Shown one piece after another: positions 10,700 to 23,334 of a stretch of DNA of 64,000 nucleotides. Every line of letters starts with the position of its first letter. Position 1 is the stretch's first letter. The notes under the pieces are model-generated. The model worked only from the letters and a program-made list of their open reading frames with translations, searched no databases and was not told the DNA's origin. The stretch spans positions 19,919,712 to 19,983,711 of the forward strand of contig NC_049988.1 of the NCBI RefSeq assembly GCF_000003815.2, given 5' to 3'. Position numbers and translations under genes: made by a program. This stretch comes from Branchiostoma floridae (Eukaryota > Chordata > Leptocardii > Amphioxiformes > Branchiostomatidae).

Positions 10700-12209
10700 A
10701 TCGGGAAGAATAACATTTTAACATAGCGAATGAGTGAGTTCTTTCATGAATAGAATGTACTTCGCGTTGCATATGTTGGCCATAACAGGTTGCATAGATG
10801 GTCACTCAAGCAGTCAGTGGTGGAGACAAATATCGATTGAAAAGATGGGACGAAAGATTACAAGTTTTACTGACCATGTGGACTTTCTTAAGAATGGAAA
10901 TAAATTGCAAAAGTATCCACTAAATTGAAAAGAAAGACAAGTTTTAGATTGCCAAGTCAATACGTCTTGATACCATTGTCAATACTCAATAGTTCAATAC
11001 GTAACCACCAAAAGAAGTTCTCAACCAACGAACGCATCGATAACTTTTTATTATCTGTGTCAAGTATCGCGCTAGGTCTTGCTGAATATCAATAATACGT
11101 TGCCCTTTCCAGAATGATGCAAAAGTTAGATAAATAGCTCTAAGATAAAAACCTTGCACCTTTTAATCTAAATCAAATCACATGTCAGACTCGGAGGCGA
11201 CTCGGAAGATTATATAAGTCAGATGTCTGGCCTCGATGAGTCAGTGGGCCGTGTCAGCGACTAGCTAATGAGATCTTAGATACTTCTTGATGACATTCGT
11301 TGAATACAATTTGCCAATGTAGTACATATAAGTACAAGTACATGTAAGTACAATGAAAGTCGTCTTGGCGTCAAATGTAAGCTCTTGACCAAGATTTTGT
11401 CTTAGTTGGTGGTATTAGTGAGTTGGCTTCTATGAATCTATATTACAGAACGCAAGCTAGTCTAAGCTAAGAAATATCTCATACAGTATAGTGCAACCAA
11501 GTTAACTTCTTTGTCTAGAACTTACTTTTAACGCCCTGACGACTTACATTGTATTTACTATATTGGCACACCATATCCAACGAATGTCATCTTACATATA
11601 GTCATCGCTGAGGGAAAGTTAGCCATTGGATTATTGTGTAATACACACATAATGTACAATATGGTACTCATTCAGAGGATGTAAGATGCCATGACGGAAC
11701 GACGCTGCTAAACATTATGATTCACAAATACAAGCGGTATTTAACCAACAAGCTGGAGAAGAAGATACAACCTGTATTATCAAGCAGCTCCACAATAATG
11801 ATATATTTCTTTCAAAACTATCAAGAAGCTCCACAATAATCATACATTTCTTTCCAAAGGGATTCTGCAGCAAGTGTATAATATGTCATTCAGTCACACA
11901 CTACATGATAAAACGCCAAGGCCTCAACTTAGCCATTTCGGAAGGAGCCGCTGCAGCGCAAAAGTAAACTTTTCAAACTTTATGACAGCCCATAAAGCGC
12001 CATACACATCAATATTACAGTAAAATTTACGGTTATAGCAGATAACAGATATCGCACTAGCATCCCATGGCTTGCTACAATGCGCGGAGATGCGCGACGA
12101 TATCATGACTATGTGGGTACATAGAAGTAGATAAGTTGTAAAATTATGATAATCGGATTATTGTGATGACTAAAGCGTTAAAACGTCTTAGTTTGAAACA
12201 TGTTCACAC
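10700..12209. other. No supported gene; minor local duplications
   Basis: At 11774-11860 a roughly 53-bp block (AGCTCCACAATAAT, ATTTCTTTC) is duplicated. GTACATATAAGTACA-like repeats occur at 11325-11352. Nothing else is recognised. Confidence 0.4.
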
Positions 12210-12213
12210 TTAA

Positions 12214-12396
12214 ACTCTATCTAGACTGGTGGGGGGGGGGGGGGGGGTAAAAGTGCCTACGCCAACTTTGACTCCGTATAACTCCCAACGGCTTGTGGTA
12301 GGACAACCAAACTTGATGACTTTTCCTCATTTAAACATTGTTAGCAACAATTACAAAAAAAGTAACTTAATAACTTTCTGTGTTGCCATGGCAACG
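12214..12396 (+). mobile_element. Truncated copy of the TTAA-flanked element of 43153-44050
   Basis: The fragment follows TTAA (12210-12213) with the degenerate end ACTCTATCTAGACTGG and a long G run. It continues with GTGCC(T/C)ACGCCAACTTTGAC-like sequence, CGGCTTGTG, ATTGTTAGCAACAATT and the palindrome GTTGCCATGGCAAC (12382-12395), in the same order as the full-length copy at 43153. Homology is lost just after the palindrome. Confidence 0.75.
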
Positions 12397-13435
12397 TTTG
12401 TATGCATTAAGTACGGGCGGAAAGGAGATACCAACCTGGGGGAATCTTTGATCCACTAGTCATTGGTGATACCGCACTGTTAGGCTGTGTTACATGCGTA
12501 AGCGTGATGCCGTTCACGTCACAACGAGGTGTCAAAGCATTGTCAAACTTCATAGAATTCAAAGAAAGTTTTAAGTTTGATTTATCTCAAAGAAAATTGT
12601 TGCAAAGTGCTGCCCCAGAGCGACGGATCTTTAGCGAAGTCATTACGATGCAGCACGTCACCCTTACCGGGCCGGTCCCAGGATGGGAGCCGACAGAAGC
12701 GGTCGTTATCAGGTAACAATGTGCGCAGAAGCGCGGTTATTAGCGTCAGCACAATGAGAAATTGCCACAGCGCCTCCCGGTTCCCGCCTGGTGTCAGGTT
12801 TCATTCATCACGCCGACAGTGATGTATCAGGGACCCCCGCATGCTAATTAGTCTGACGTGTCAGTGTGGTAATCCATCCTCATCATCCCACTCAGGCAGC
12901 CGGCTGAAAATTGCGACTGTAACTTAGGAATGTGAGTCAGAGGCAGGTGGAAGGATTTTGGTGCGTATAAATCCCACTAATGATACAACTAGAGAGTCTC
13001 GATGCCATAAAGGTGCTTATTAAAACGTGAATCTGCTAGAGCATAAATGTCGATATTTTACGTTGTTTGCAAACACATATAAAACATTTTGTTTCGGGGG
13101 AGGGGGGTTCAGAGGCTTCAAAAACCGACATCTTTCAAACCCAAAGGTTCCAAAAAGCCCAAGTCGCGAATCAAGATTTGAGCGACGCAACAGAGAGCGC
13201 AACAGATCGTCCGATGAAATTTAAACCTCCATGCGATGTCATTTGAGCACTAATTGGCAGAAAGTGCATTTACTTAGAATTTTCGGAATGCAACTGTCCA
13301 ATTTGTGTCGGGATAGATTTTCCGCAACACTCGACCGTCGACGCTTGGACAATTTTGGAATTCAGAGAGCTCCAGCCGATTTACAAATTCGGCCGGCATT
13401 CGCTTCAGTTATGATGCAGGCTTTATAACACGACA
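12397..13435. other. No supported gene; GC-rich island at about 12640-12900
   Basis: The stretch from 12640 to 12900 is more GC-rich than its surroundings and has no repeat signature. It is a candidate conserved noncoding element, which cannot be tested from one sequence. Confidence 0.3.
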
Positions 13436-14100
13436 TAACTGGAAGTTTCAAAGATTTATCGTTTACATTCTATATACACTGAATAATAAGTGTTGTAGCA
13501 CGCCGGCTTTGCCTGTGCCGGAATGTCCAGATGTTTACTCGACAAATGATAAATTTTGTTGTTTTTTCACGGTATGAATATGGAATTTTGTCTAGTCACG
13601 TTTAGCATGCCATAACATGCCATAACATAACATAGAAGTTTTAAAGTTGTACCCTTTACATTCTATAGAGTCTGACCATAAATAACAAGTATTGTAACAC
13701 GCCTTGCTTGCTGGACTGCACCCCTGGAAGTTTGGACCTTCAAAAGTTTCTGATATATTTCTTCTCGACAAGTCTCCCCTCCCGGCAATGGCGTCATCGT
13801 ATCAGCCCTAACCCGACCGGACTTATTTTTCTTTTCTCCCGGAGTAATAGATGAGGACAGATTAAGTGCTGGAAGTTTCAAAGATTTATCCTTCACATTT
13901 ATAGACTCTAAATAACAAGTGTTGTAACACGACTTGCGTATGCTGGACTTCGCTGAAAAAGTTTAGACCAGCAAAAGTTTCTGATCACTTTCTTCTCGCC
14001 AAGTCTCCCCTCCCGGCAATGGCGTCATCGTATCAGCCCTAACCCGCCAGGACTTATTTTTCTCCCGGAGTAATAGATGAGGACAGATTAAGTGCTGAAC
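13436..14100. repeat. Tandem array, about 231-bp unit, three copies
   Basis: AGTCTCCCCTCCCGGCAATG starts at 13771 and 14002, a 231-bp period. It is followed in both by GCGTCATCGTATCAGCCCTA and CCCGGAGTAATAGATGAGGA. GGAAGTTTCAAAGATTTATC occurs at about 13441 and 13871. The first copy lacks the CTCCCGG block. The last two copies are very similar, so that duplication is the most recent. Confidence 0.9.
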
Positions 14101-14303
14101 TGAGCTCCTGTACGGGCAAGGCTACATCGCCTTCTCCATCTATATTCTCATTTCTCCCGCTGACCTCTGGATGGTCAAGTCCACTAGGCTGCCCGATGAC
14201 GTCAACACCATCTATTTGGGCGATTGCCCCCGGCAAAAGAAGTAGTCAGGTATAGTCCAGCTTCTGGCAATCTTGCCTTTCGAGAAACTGCTGGCAATCT
14301 TAA

Positions 14304-14520
14304 AGTGGGCTCTCATTGCACTTGGGGCGCCGGTGCGGCACTGTAGGTTTCGTTCACTGCGACACCGGTTTGTTATTTTCCCGATTTTTTAAAACAATTT
14401 AGATATTGCGTGATAGATTACAAATGTTGGCAGGCTTAGACAAGACAAAAAAATACACAAAACAGAAGAAAATTAGTTCTTTATCTCTGAAATTCTTTGA
14501 ATCATCTACGGACCCCACTG
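14304..14520. mobile_element. MITE family B, copy 1 (right end missing)
   Basis: After TTAA (14300-14303) the left end AGTGGGCTCTCATTGCACTT continues into GGGGCGCCGGTGCGGCACTG. The interior (CACTGCGACA, GTTATTTTC, GAAAATTAGTTCTTTATCTC) matches copy 2 at 25169. The copy stops in GGACCCCACTG, before the expected right inverted repeat. Confidence 0.8.
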
Positions 14521-14946
14521 TTCAGGCGTAGGAGTGAGTTATCTTCACCACGATTTGACAATCGCGCAGCATGTAGTAACCGACTCCGGGGATCCAGGTC
14601 TAGACTTGGCGACTTTCCTGCTGAGATACAGACGCTGGAAACAAGAGTGCGGAACGACCATCTGTCTCAACACTTATTTTCAGCAACAACAACAACAAAC
14701 ACAGATGGTGCCAATCACATCTCAATGATTACTCATTAGCGCTACACGCTTAACCTGACGCTCATTCATCGTCTTATTAGCGTCTTATTATTACTTTGGG
14801 ACATTTGTACATTGCCTTGTTTTTCTAGCCCCAAACCTACCCTAGACTCGTCGGTATTTTTTTCAGTAGAACTGTCGGGAAAGTGTTCTAAGAATCGACC
14901 ATCGACGATCGAACAGCCGCATACATACGGCAAATGTACAAATGGT

Positions 14947-15115
14947 TTTACGCTAAAGCTGGTGTGTTACGCTAAAGTTGATGTTTTACGCTAAAGCTGG
15001 TGTGTTACGCTAAAGTCGGCCATGGTGTGTTACGCGAATTTGGTGTGTTACCCCGAAGGGCGGTTATACAGGCTATGTAGATGCAGATACAGAACTACAC
15101 TACGAATATCCCCAG
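14947..15115 (+). repeat. About 20-bp minisatellite next to a dispersed transposon end
   Basis: TTACGCTAAAGCTGGTGTG-type units repeat about five times (14947-15050). They are followed by GTTACCCCGAAGGGCGGTTA and TACAGGCTATGTAGATGCAG. The second part recurs at 45755-45812 (GAGGGGCGGTTATACCGGCT) and, more diverged, at 20470-20515, so it marks a dispersed element. Confidence 0.65.
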
Positions 15116-15119
15116 CTGC

Positions 15120-17720
15120 CGTTAACCTCTTGCACGATAGGTATGCTCTTACTTTGTGACAAAGTGTTCAAAGTATCGTTTCCCTGCCGGCCAAACGTCC
15201 GTACTTAGAGTTTCAAACTTTCTTGTGAAAGATCGATGGTAATTATTCAATGACAGCTAAAAGACAGTTTAGGATTTAAGCTATGCCCAATAGTACTATT
15301 CAGAGCGTTAACAAAATACCCCTTTCATCGCTACTCAAAGAGCGAGCATTAGAAAAACCTCTGGCGACGGGGGAAATTGCACGAAATACGATTTTGATGA
15401 AAAAAGATGGGCGCCGGAATGGTTCTGCAAATGAAATAAATGTTGCTGCATTGCGGTATGGATTTTCTGGGTGATGAAAATGGCCATAAATTACCCGGAC
15501 GTTCCCCAGAGATCCGCATTTACTGCTCACGGAGGAGCATTAGGATGGTGAAATATGGAGGGTGCTATATATAACTGACTCAGAGCTGTCACATTTAAGG
15601 AGTCATTCAGCGAAGGAATTAAAGAGAACAACGATAGTTTGCAGCGTTCAAGGATTCTGCAGGCTTAGCGTAATACGCAAGTCATAATATGCCTTTGCCG
15701 AAGAGAAAACTGTGACGGATTTGCCACAGATAGATGGTTGTCATCGTTATGGACTTCCGTTGAATTTTCAGCTTCGCCATTAAGATGGGATCAGATATTG
15801 CAATAAAATGATATGGCCCTTAAGACTGAAATTTATCGACAAAAACTGGCTGCAGATCTTCGTAACGTACAAAGTGTCAATATATGTCAAAAAAGTGCTG
15901 AGTAGAAGTAGAATATAGCCATGCACATGCAAAATGGATACTGTAACAATCGGTACTTTTCCACGTTCAAAGCCATCAAGTTAACTCGTCTATTAAAAGT
16001 TACTGCTCAGCAGCCAATTATTTGCATCGTCCTCAGTGTAAAATATGACCATCTTACTCTAGGACTTAGTCAGAATTCTGGGAGTTTCTTTACTCAGCAC
16101 TGCGATTGTTTCTTTTCTCTTTGAGTACTTTAAATATTTGAATGAATAAACTATAGGCTCTAAGAAGACGCTTAGAGTTATTTGCCTGTCATGATACTTG
16201 ATTATCCACTATTGTTTTAGAACATCTAATCTACAACAAATGACAGTAATCGTAATTTTTCATCATTATCCTTGCGATCAAAACAAAGAAGGTTTAGTTT
16301 TCATCACACATGAGGCCATTTGTTAAGATTAACAATGCTATATCTTATATCGTGAAGTTCTTAATGACGTTTTTACAAGCGTAGCAGGACTCCAACTCTC
16401 CAATGTACACTTACGAACCATTAAACTGAAAATGTATTTTCGTTAAAATGTAAATATTAAAGGAAAGACTAAGATCAATAGTATACAATTTTATATGATA
16501 CACATTATGTACTATTCTGCGTGTATAATAATGTCTTTTAAAGAGTTGCAATTCGGGATTTCAAGATAGTTTACACGAATTATTCAGAAGTCATAACAGG
16601 CGTTAATTTAAATTAGAAATCGTCGCCTTGCTACAGTGGTAGGAAAATAGCACGTTCTTTACTATATCATAGGTTTTAAATGTTGTAAGAGGGTTGGTAA
16701 AATATTTCGTTATTAGTCAATGTTCTAAGAGTACTGAATGAGAAACATAATATATAGCAAATTACCCTTTTGTGTTGACGCATCATAAAGTTTTCATCTT
16801 AGGTGTGTAAGAATAATTGTAACCAAAAACGTCTGCCTGCACATCTAATTGTACATTTTGAACTTTTATTCATTCACATATGAACAATGGCCAATGCTGA
16901 AAAGGCCGACCGGGGCCGATACATGTATACACCTAAGACCATCGTTGTAGCAAAGACGAACAAACAACACTACCAGTGGATTAAACCATGCTGTAGTGAT
17001 TGCAAAATTTTGTGTGTCCCAGGGGCCACAGGAACGGAGATAGACGTCGCCCTATGCACCATCTAGTGCAGGAAGGGCTTAAACTAAAGTACCATTTTTA
17101 ATGCGGACAAACTCAGTGCAAAATAAACTGTATTCAATTCTTTACCGTTGTTGAACTCTCGAAAGGACACACAAGGCAAGACATAAACTATATATTTCCT
17201 TCTTACCATCTTACCATTCATTCTAGATTTAATTTTCAGAGTGAAAGTCCTATTGACAAACCCCTTCAAGGTTTGCTGGAAAGTTATACTTTTCTACATC
17301 CATCACTCTCACTCAGACAGCTTTCGGCACTTCTCCCACCAAAATAACCCCATTGACTCACCAACTTACGTGAATTTATAGTTCAGACAGGTAAGCCCCC
17401 TCAGTAACCTCCACTTTATCATCTGACCGCATTATTGCGTTTTCACAAACGATATTACAGAAACTGTTAGCTCTACGTCATAACTGTCGCGACCTTCTAC
17501 CATCCACCCAGGAGCAATAACACCGAGGGTTTATTACTGATGGCTGACCCGCAGAGTATAAGGGTTGATGGACGCTGTAGAGGGTTGGGTCATTTGACGC
17601 TTTTTTGGTCGTCATAAAACAACAAATTGGGTGTTTTATGGCCGTATATCGTAACGCGTGTGACAGTAGAGCGTGTCGCATGGGACAAAGGTCCTTTCAA
17701 CATTTTCTTTAAGCAAATTT
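15120..17720. other. No supported feature
   Basis: Low-GC sequence with short open frames only (for example 15283-15474, 15921-16124, 17084-17269). No repeat partner, splice pattern or domain was recognised. Confidence 0.4.
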
Positions 17721-17737
17721 CCATGCTTTCTAAAGTT

Positions 17738-17760
17738 TTTTTTTTTTGGGGGGGGGGGGC
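17738..17760. repeat. Poly-T/poly-G run
   Basis: A run of T immediately followed by a run of G. It is a likely site of assembly error. Confidence 0.9.
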
Positions 17761-19600
17761 ACATGACTTTGTTGGTCATATCATCGACATGTCTTGGTTC
17801 TTAACTCGTCCGATAACCCGTTCAATGACTCGTCAGGTATACTCGTCAAGGGGTTAAACCCCCATGTGGCTTCTAAGTCCAAAGCTCAATGCACACAGCC
17901 GTTCATACTTTGCACGTTTGCGGTCAGTTGTCAAAACTGCAGTCGTTGCCATCGTATGGCTGTTGACTCCAGAAGTGACTCCTGTCTTTTTAAAAGTTGG
18001 AGTAGGCTAGCTTGAGGTACACATTCACTAACATACTACCACAGAGAAAAAAAAGCAAGCAGTCAATTGTGAACTATTATGAGCACACCTTTGGCAAAAG
18101 TTCGTTCAAACTTTCCAAGCTTGTCTATCTTGTCATCATGAAATAAAGCCACATACAATCATTGATTTCATAAGTAGACAGTATATAACATTTACTATTC
18201 AACAAAGCCCACTTGACATACAATCAAAACATCAAGAGTGTCTGAATAAATCAAGAGTGTGGGAGCAATGCATATGTCTATTTTCTAATGTCTTCTAATG
18301 AGCAATTTGTAAACAAAAATTGGTTGATTCGGACATGCAGAAATTAGGACAAACCCCTGATTGTCAAATCAACCTGCGCTTCGAGAGGAAACGTATAAAA
18401 CTGGATGCATAAAACTGATCATAAGTCTAATGGAGTAATGGTACATTAAATCTCTAATAGGCCTTATTTATGGACATTTCAGCATCAGCTCGTAGGATTT
18501 TTACTGACATGTCGTAATGAAGGACTGCAGTAAGGGAAATATGTACATGGAAGGACGCAATAACACAATAACATGATTTCGTTTTTTCATGAAATACCCT
18601 TTTATGCTGCGGTCACACCCTGTATGCAACGTCCACAATTTCGCCGGTGCTCGTCGAGAGTGTCACAACGGTCGGGCTTTGAAGCCACAAGTTTTTTTTT
18701 TCTCAGTGAACTACCGGATACTGCGGAGATACTCAGTATTTTCACGATTAGGCAACTGCTTCTATTTTTTTCTAAGGCCCGGGGTGATTTTAACTCCAAG
18801 TTACAAAAATCCCGGGGGCCCGGCCGTGCCCAAAAATAACAAGGTAGCCCAGCGGGGGCACGTAGGGGTCGATCCCGAAAGTGCAAAACACTAGCCCGTA
18901 AGCTATACCAAGCAGGCCCCTTTTTTTTCTTGTGCAACCGAAGCATCAAATGAGAATTGGAACATTGTCTTTGTTTAACGTGCAACGAGGGGGGGGGGGG
19001 GGGGCATTTCTTCATTCCATATAGTTCGTCGTGAGATATGTATACATGTATTTTTGTAGCTGTTGATATAAAGCAGTTTTGAACTTGTTCTTATGTAACT
19101 GTGTAGTTTATTGTCTTTGCTGCAAAGGATATCCTTTATAACAGCCGCCAGCTAGTTGCGAGGCCCTAACCGTATGTCTTACGTTTTACTGCAGAAGTTA
19201 TCAAACAAAAGGGTGAACGCTGCATACTCATTCGCGCGAATACTTTAGGTTATGTGAAACGGACGTTCGTCAGGGTTGGATGGTGTTATATAAGAAAATG
19301 CCTACAGACAACGAATTGCATTTTTCAGCCATGGGGAAAACATTGCACTTTTCCTTGACTTGTAGTATTGCACTGTAGACCACTACCATAATGAAATGTC
19401 TATCCTCATTCATGACTTAAACGATCCGTGATAACAACTAAGAAAATACTAAAGAAATCCTAAAGGTTTGATCAAACTACAGCAATGGTGGCAATTATAG
19501 CTTATCTCATGATCAATATATAATGTCTATCTCATGCCTTTATTTTGTGAAATACTTATACAGTACGGAGGTACTTTTATATCTAGATAGCCTTAAAGCA
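17761..19600. other. No supported gene; GC-rich patch and poly-G run
   Basis: 18600-18900 is unusually GC-rich for the region (CCCGGGGGCCCGGCCGTGCC at about 18810) and starts with GCTGCGGTCACACCC, which resembles a MITE end. No second copy is in the window. A G-run lies at 18990-19004. Confidence 0.35.
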
Positions 19601-19604
19601 AGTT

Positions 19605-20095
19605 TTGGTTTCTGGCAGGTGTTTTGATAATTTACTGATGACAGAGATCTAATTGACACCGTCGGGTGGGATGTCCTCTGTGACATGTAGACACATTCGT
19701 TTGACAAATATCAGTCTCATAGCCACGCCGTTATGGTTCAAAAAATATTTTATAAATTTTCTGGCAGTTGTTCTGATAATTTGCTGGTGAAAAACTGACA
19801 TCTGATTGACACCCGCTCCCTAACGGCTGTCCTCTTTGACATGTAGACACATTCGTTTGACAAATATCAGTCTCAAAGAGACGCTGCTATATATGGCTAA
19901 AAGATATTTAGCAGATGAAATCTTTGCTGATAATTGTGATAATTTACTGATGACAGACTGACATCTGATTGACACCTGCTCCCTAACGACTGGCCTCTGG
20001 CAGGCTGAAAGACATCTAGACACATTCGTTTGACAAATATCAGTCTCAAAGCGACGCCTTTATGGCTAAAAAGATATTTTGCAGATGAAATCTGG
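19605..20095. repeat. Tandem array, about 156-173-bp unit, three copies
   Basis: ACACATTCGTTTGACAAATA starts at 19691, 19847 and 20020. Each copy also has GATAATTT(A/G)CTG(A/G)TG, ATCT(A/G)ATTGACACC and a TTATGGCTAAAA-like segment. The last two are the most alike. Confidence 0.9.
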
Positions 20096-21540
20096 AGATG
20101 ATGCGATCCCATTTCATGGAGATGAGCGTCGTTATGGGACCATTGCTGGCCTCCTTCCGGACTCACCGTTACCACTTATTGTCACCTCGTAAAGAAAGCA
20201 CCATTAGTAGGGTTATATGCGGGGACTGAGGGATGCCCGGTGGCAGGATTCTGTTGTAACGTAAACTTTGGAGTAGATGGAAGATCGGGCGATAAGAACT
20301 GTGTGGTAAAGGGAGTTCGCATCACCAAGTACAGTAGGGGCATCGTCGCTGGTTGGTTAGAAAAATACCTGCAGATAGATGTGCAAAAGTTAGGTGTGAC
20401 GGGTCGTTCGTTGTAATATAATTAGCTGCTGCCACGCCGCGTGCCTCCGAAGTTGATGCGCTATACCAAAGGGAGGCTATACCGGTTATATAAATACGGA
20501 TATAGAAACAGAACATACCAAAGGTCCACACCTGGAAAATATTATATCAAATTTACACCACAGCATTTAAAGGCTGGCAATAAAATTTAGACACTTAATG
20601 GTATATCGTAAAGTTTAAACCATCGATCAACAAAGGTTCAAACAAAGAAACAAAATCAAATGTGTTACTGGTAATGAGGGATGACTTGCGCCTGCAACCA
20701 TATGCATCTACGTAAAATTTAGAATCAGTTGGAGGAAGGGCTAAAACGGCTATATGTGGTTAAGGTAATTTACATATTAAACGTCATCAAGAAACATACC
20801 TAAGTAAGGTATTTACTTGTATGCAGGTTACTCCATTTTATTTGTATCCATTTACTTACAAGTATACATAGATAAAGTAGACATTACGATAGTCGCTATA
20901 AATATGTTTGTGAAATATTGTTTGTTTTTCTGTTAACTAGCGTTAACCGCACACCAATGATAGACGGCATAGGAGCCCAAGTTTGCGTAACAGAATGGGG
21001 GCTGGTGATTTGGTGGTGGTATGCGAAGACTTGAAGTTTACACCATTAGCTATTTAACAGGTGCGGGACTTGAGGATGACCCGCAGCTGTAACATGTGCA
21101 AAAATTACTTTGAAACATCGGAATGTGCCACGTAGGGTGTCACGGGAGAAAGGCTAGAATCACGAAGCGTTGATGAGTTCTAAGAATACTGCAGGGTACA
21201 AACCTAATACTGAACAGATCTAGTCCGTAAAATGTTCATAACACCACGCCTAAAGGCCAGCGAAAGAACCCTGGGCAACGTGACACCTACTCCCAGCATA
21301 AATATGGTATTTTGGTCTCGTAAAGATGGCCATTAGTTCTATTACCTGCGGAGTTGATGCTACTAGTAGTTGCCTTTCGGCAAAAGTCTGTAAATTTTTT
21401 GAGCTTGAAAATTCGACTTGTAAAACATTATTAGGTAGATACATGCTTGGTAAGAACTACCTAATCATCAACCCTGACCCTCATCATAACACTGCAACCT
21501 TACCATCAAACTCACTTCCTGCCCCTAAATAACAGTGAGA
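20096..21540. other. No supported gene; degenerate transposon end at about 20460-20515
   Basis: GGCTATACCGGTTATATAAA at about 20477 resembles the dispersed end sequence at 15050 and 45765. Nothing else is recognised. Confidence 0.35.
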
Positions 21541-21640
21541 NNNNNNNNNNNNNNNNNNNNNNNNNNNNNNNNNNNNNNNNNNNNNNNNNNNNNNNNNNNN
21601 NNNNNNNNNNNNNNNNNNNNNNNNNNNNNNNNNNNNNNNN
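21541..21640. other. Assembly gap (100 N)
   Basis: A round-number gap, so its true size is unknown. Confidence 1.
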
Positions 21641-23334
21641 CATGAATGAATTGATATTCTGTATACTGGTAGATATTGATGTAACCTCGAAACAATTATA
21701 TTTTGGTCTCACTATGGGCTTGCTACGGTACTGCAGCGGTACTTCCGTGTCAGATATCTCTCGAGTGCTTGTTCCGCATGTTTTGTGGATTTTATCTATT
21801 CTACTATTGGGAATGTCAGATGCAAACAGAATACAGTATCCGATGTCTATAAAGTTATGGCTTGTACTGTTTGTTGTTTTTACTGCTCTCTCGTCAACTT
21901 CGCAGCCTACCTAATGGTATAGTGGAGGTAAAGTGTGTGTAAAAGACGTGTCATACTGGGTCACGTACAAAAACGCACCTTAGGTTACACACTCTACCAC
22001 ACAGGGTGTCGCCTAAGTATAGTAGATGGTAAATGCTGCCAGAGCAGCTAGCTATTAAACTAATGCACTTGTCCTTGTTACGCTCAGCGACACCCTAAAG
22101 TCGGCCATTTAAGTGTTTTGGATGTGAAAGTTTTTTTTTTTACTCTGACTGGTTAGGTGGCAACTCTGTGGAGTGGAAGCAGAATGCTAAAAAGGGCGTT
22201 CCTGTCATTTACTGTGGCCTTGTAAAGCGGAGTACATTGGGCGGGTCACGAGTGAGATGTGGTGGTCATGAAGGGTCATGTTGCGATGAGGACTAATAAG
22301 ATAAATACTGTCATCGGGTAGGATGGAACTCCTCTGAAGTGTTTAGGGTCTGACATCGCTATCCGTGGTGGTACAGGTGCAAAATGAGTTATTTTGGTAA
22401 AGTGCTTCTTCAAGGACAGAAGAATTGTGTACGGGGACATTTGTTTCTTTACAATTTATCTCATACTTCCCTGTCATTCAAAACATATCTGCAGTTTAAT
22501 TTCAGTTACTTGCCTAAAAGTTCATCAGATGGAAAAAACAATAGGAATAATGCTTTATTGAGGTTTTGTAACACATGGCTTCATCTGCGGTATGTTTAGA
22601 AACCATCAAAACGCTATATATTGTCTGACGGTCGATTTGCCAGGTCATGAAACATGCGGTGATATAACAGTTTTCAATTGTATGTTTTCGCAACTTAATG
22701 GAGTTTTTTATGCACATGCAAAATCACCATGATGATTTACCTAATTATTTAGTTCACAAAGAGAAAATGGATGTTTTGTTGCACCAACCCAAGAGCACCC
22801 GTGGAGTTCTTTTTGCTCACTTTTTCCTTCTTGGCGGAAGGTATCGTCTCTTGTTAGACCCCGTCTGGTTAGAGGAGCTGTAACTGTTCCCCAAAGAGTT
22901 TCCTGTCGTTTAAAGTAAATTACTGTCTGTACATCTTGCAGAGTTTCCAGACCCCCGACCGAACGTTAGAGGCGCAATGGGCCATTCTGTTTCACTCATC
23001 GCTACATGTGGGATACAGCAGCACACAGGTATCCTACTTTGTTTAATCTCACAATCTTTCATGAAGGGTTCAGAAAAGAACAATCGATGTGGTAAGAAGT
23101 TTTTGATGTATTTTACGCATTAAGAAAGCAACCGTGCAAATTAAATTTAAAGCCCTTGTGGCGACTAAAGGTACGTTGTAGACGTACCACGGGACGCATT
23201 CCTGGTAATACATATCCACGAGTACTCCAATGCATCCCTTATGTGTACTTTAGGGAAACCTATCGCAATGGATTGTACCAGGGGGAGTTTGATACCTTAT
23301 CTCGCACAATTTACACCCCACAGCTTCACAGCGG
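21641..23334. other. No supported gene; small inverted repeat at 22002-22096
   Basis: AGGGTGTCGCC at about 22002 is mirrored by GCGACACCCT at about 22088, giving a hairpin-like pair roughly 95 bp across. The open frame 21642-21914 (90 codons, hydrophobic, next to the gap) has no recognised family. Confidence 0.35.

Noticed and set aside
18602-19015. 137-codon minus-strand frame
   Set aside because: It starts in a poly-G run (Pro repeat) and crosses A/T runs; no domain.
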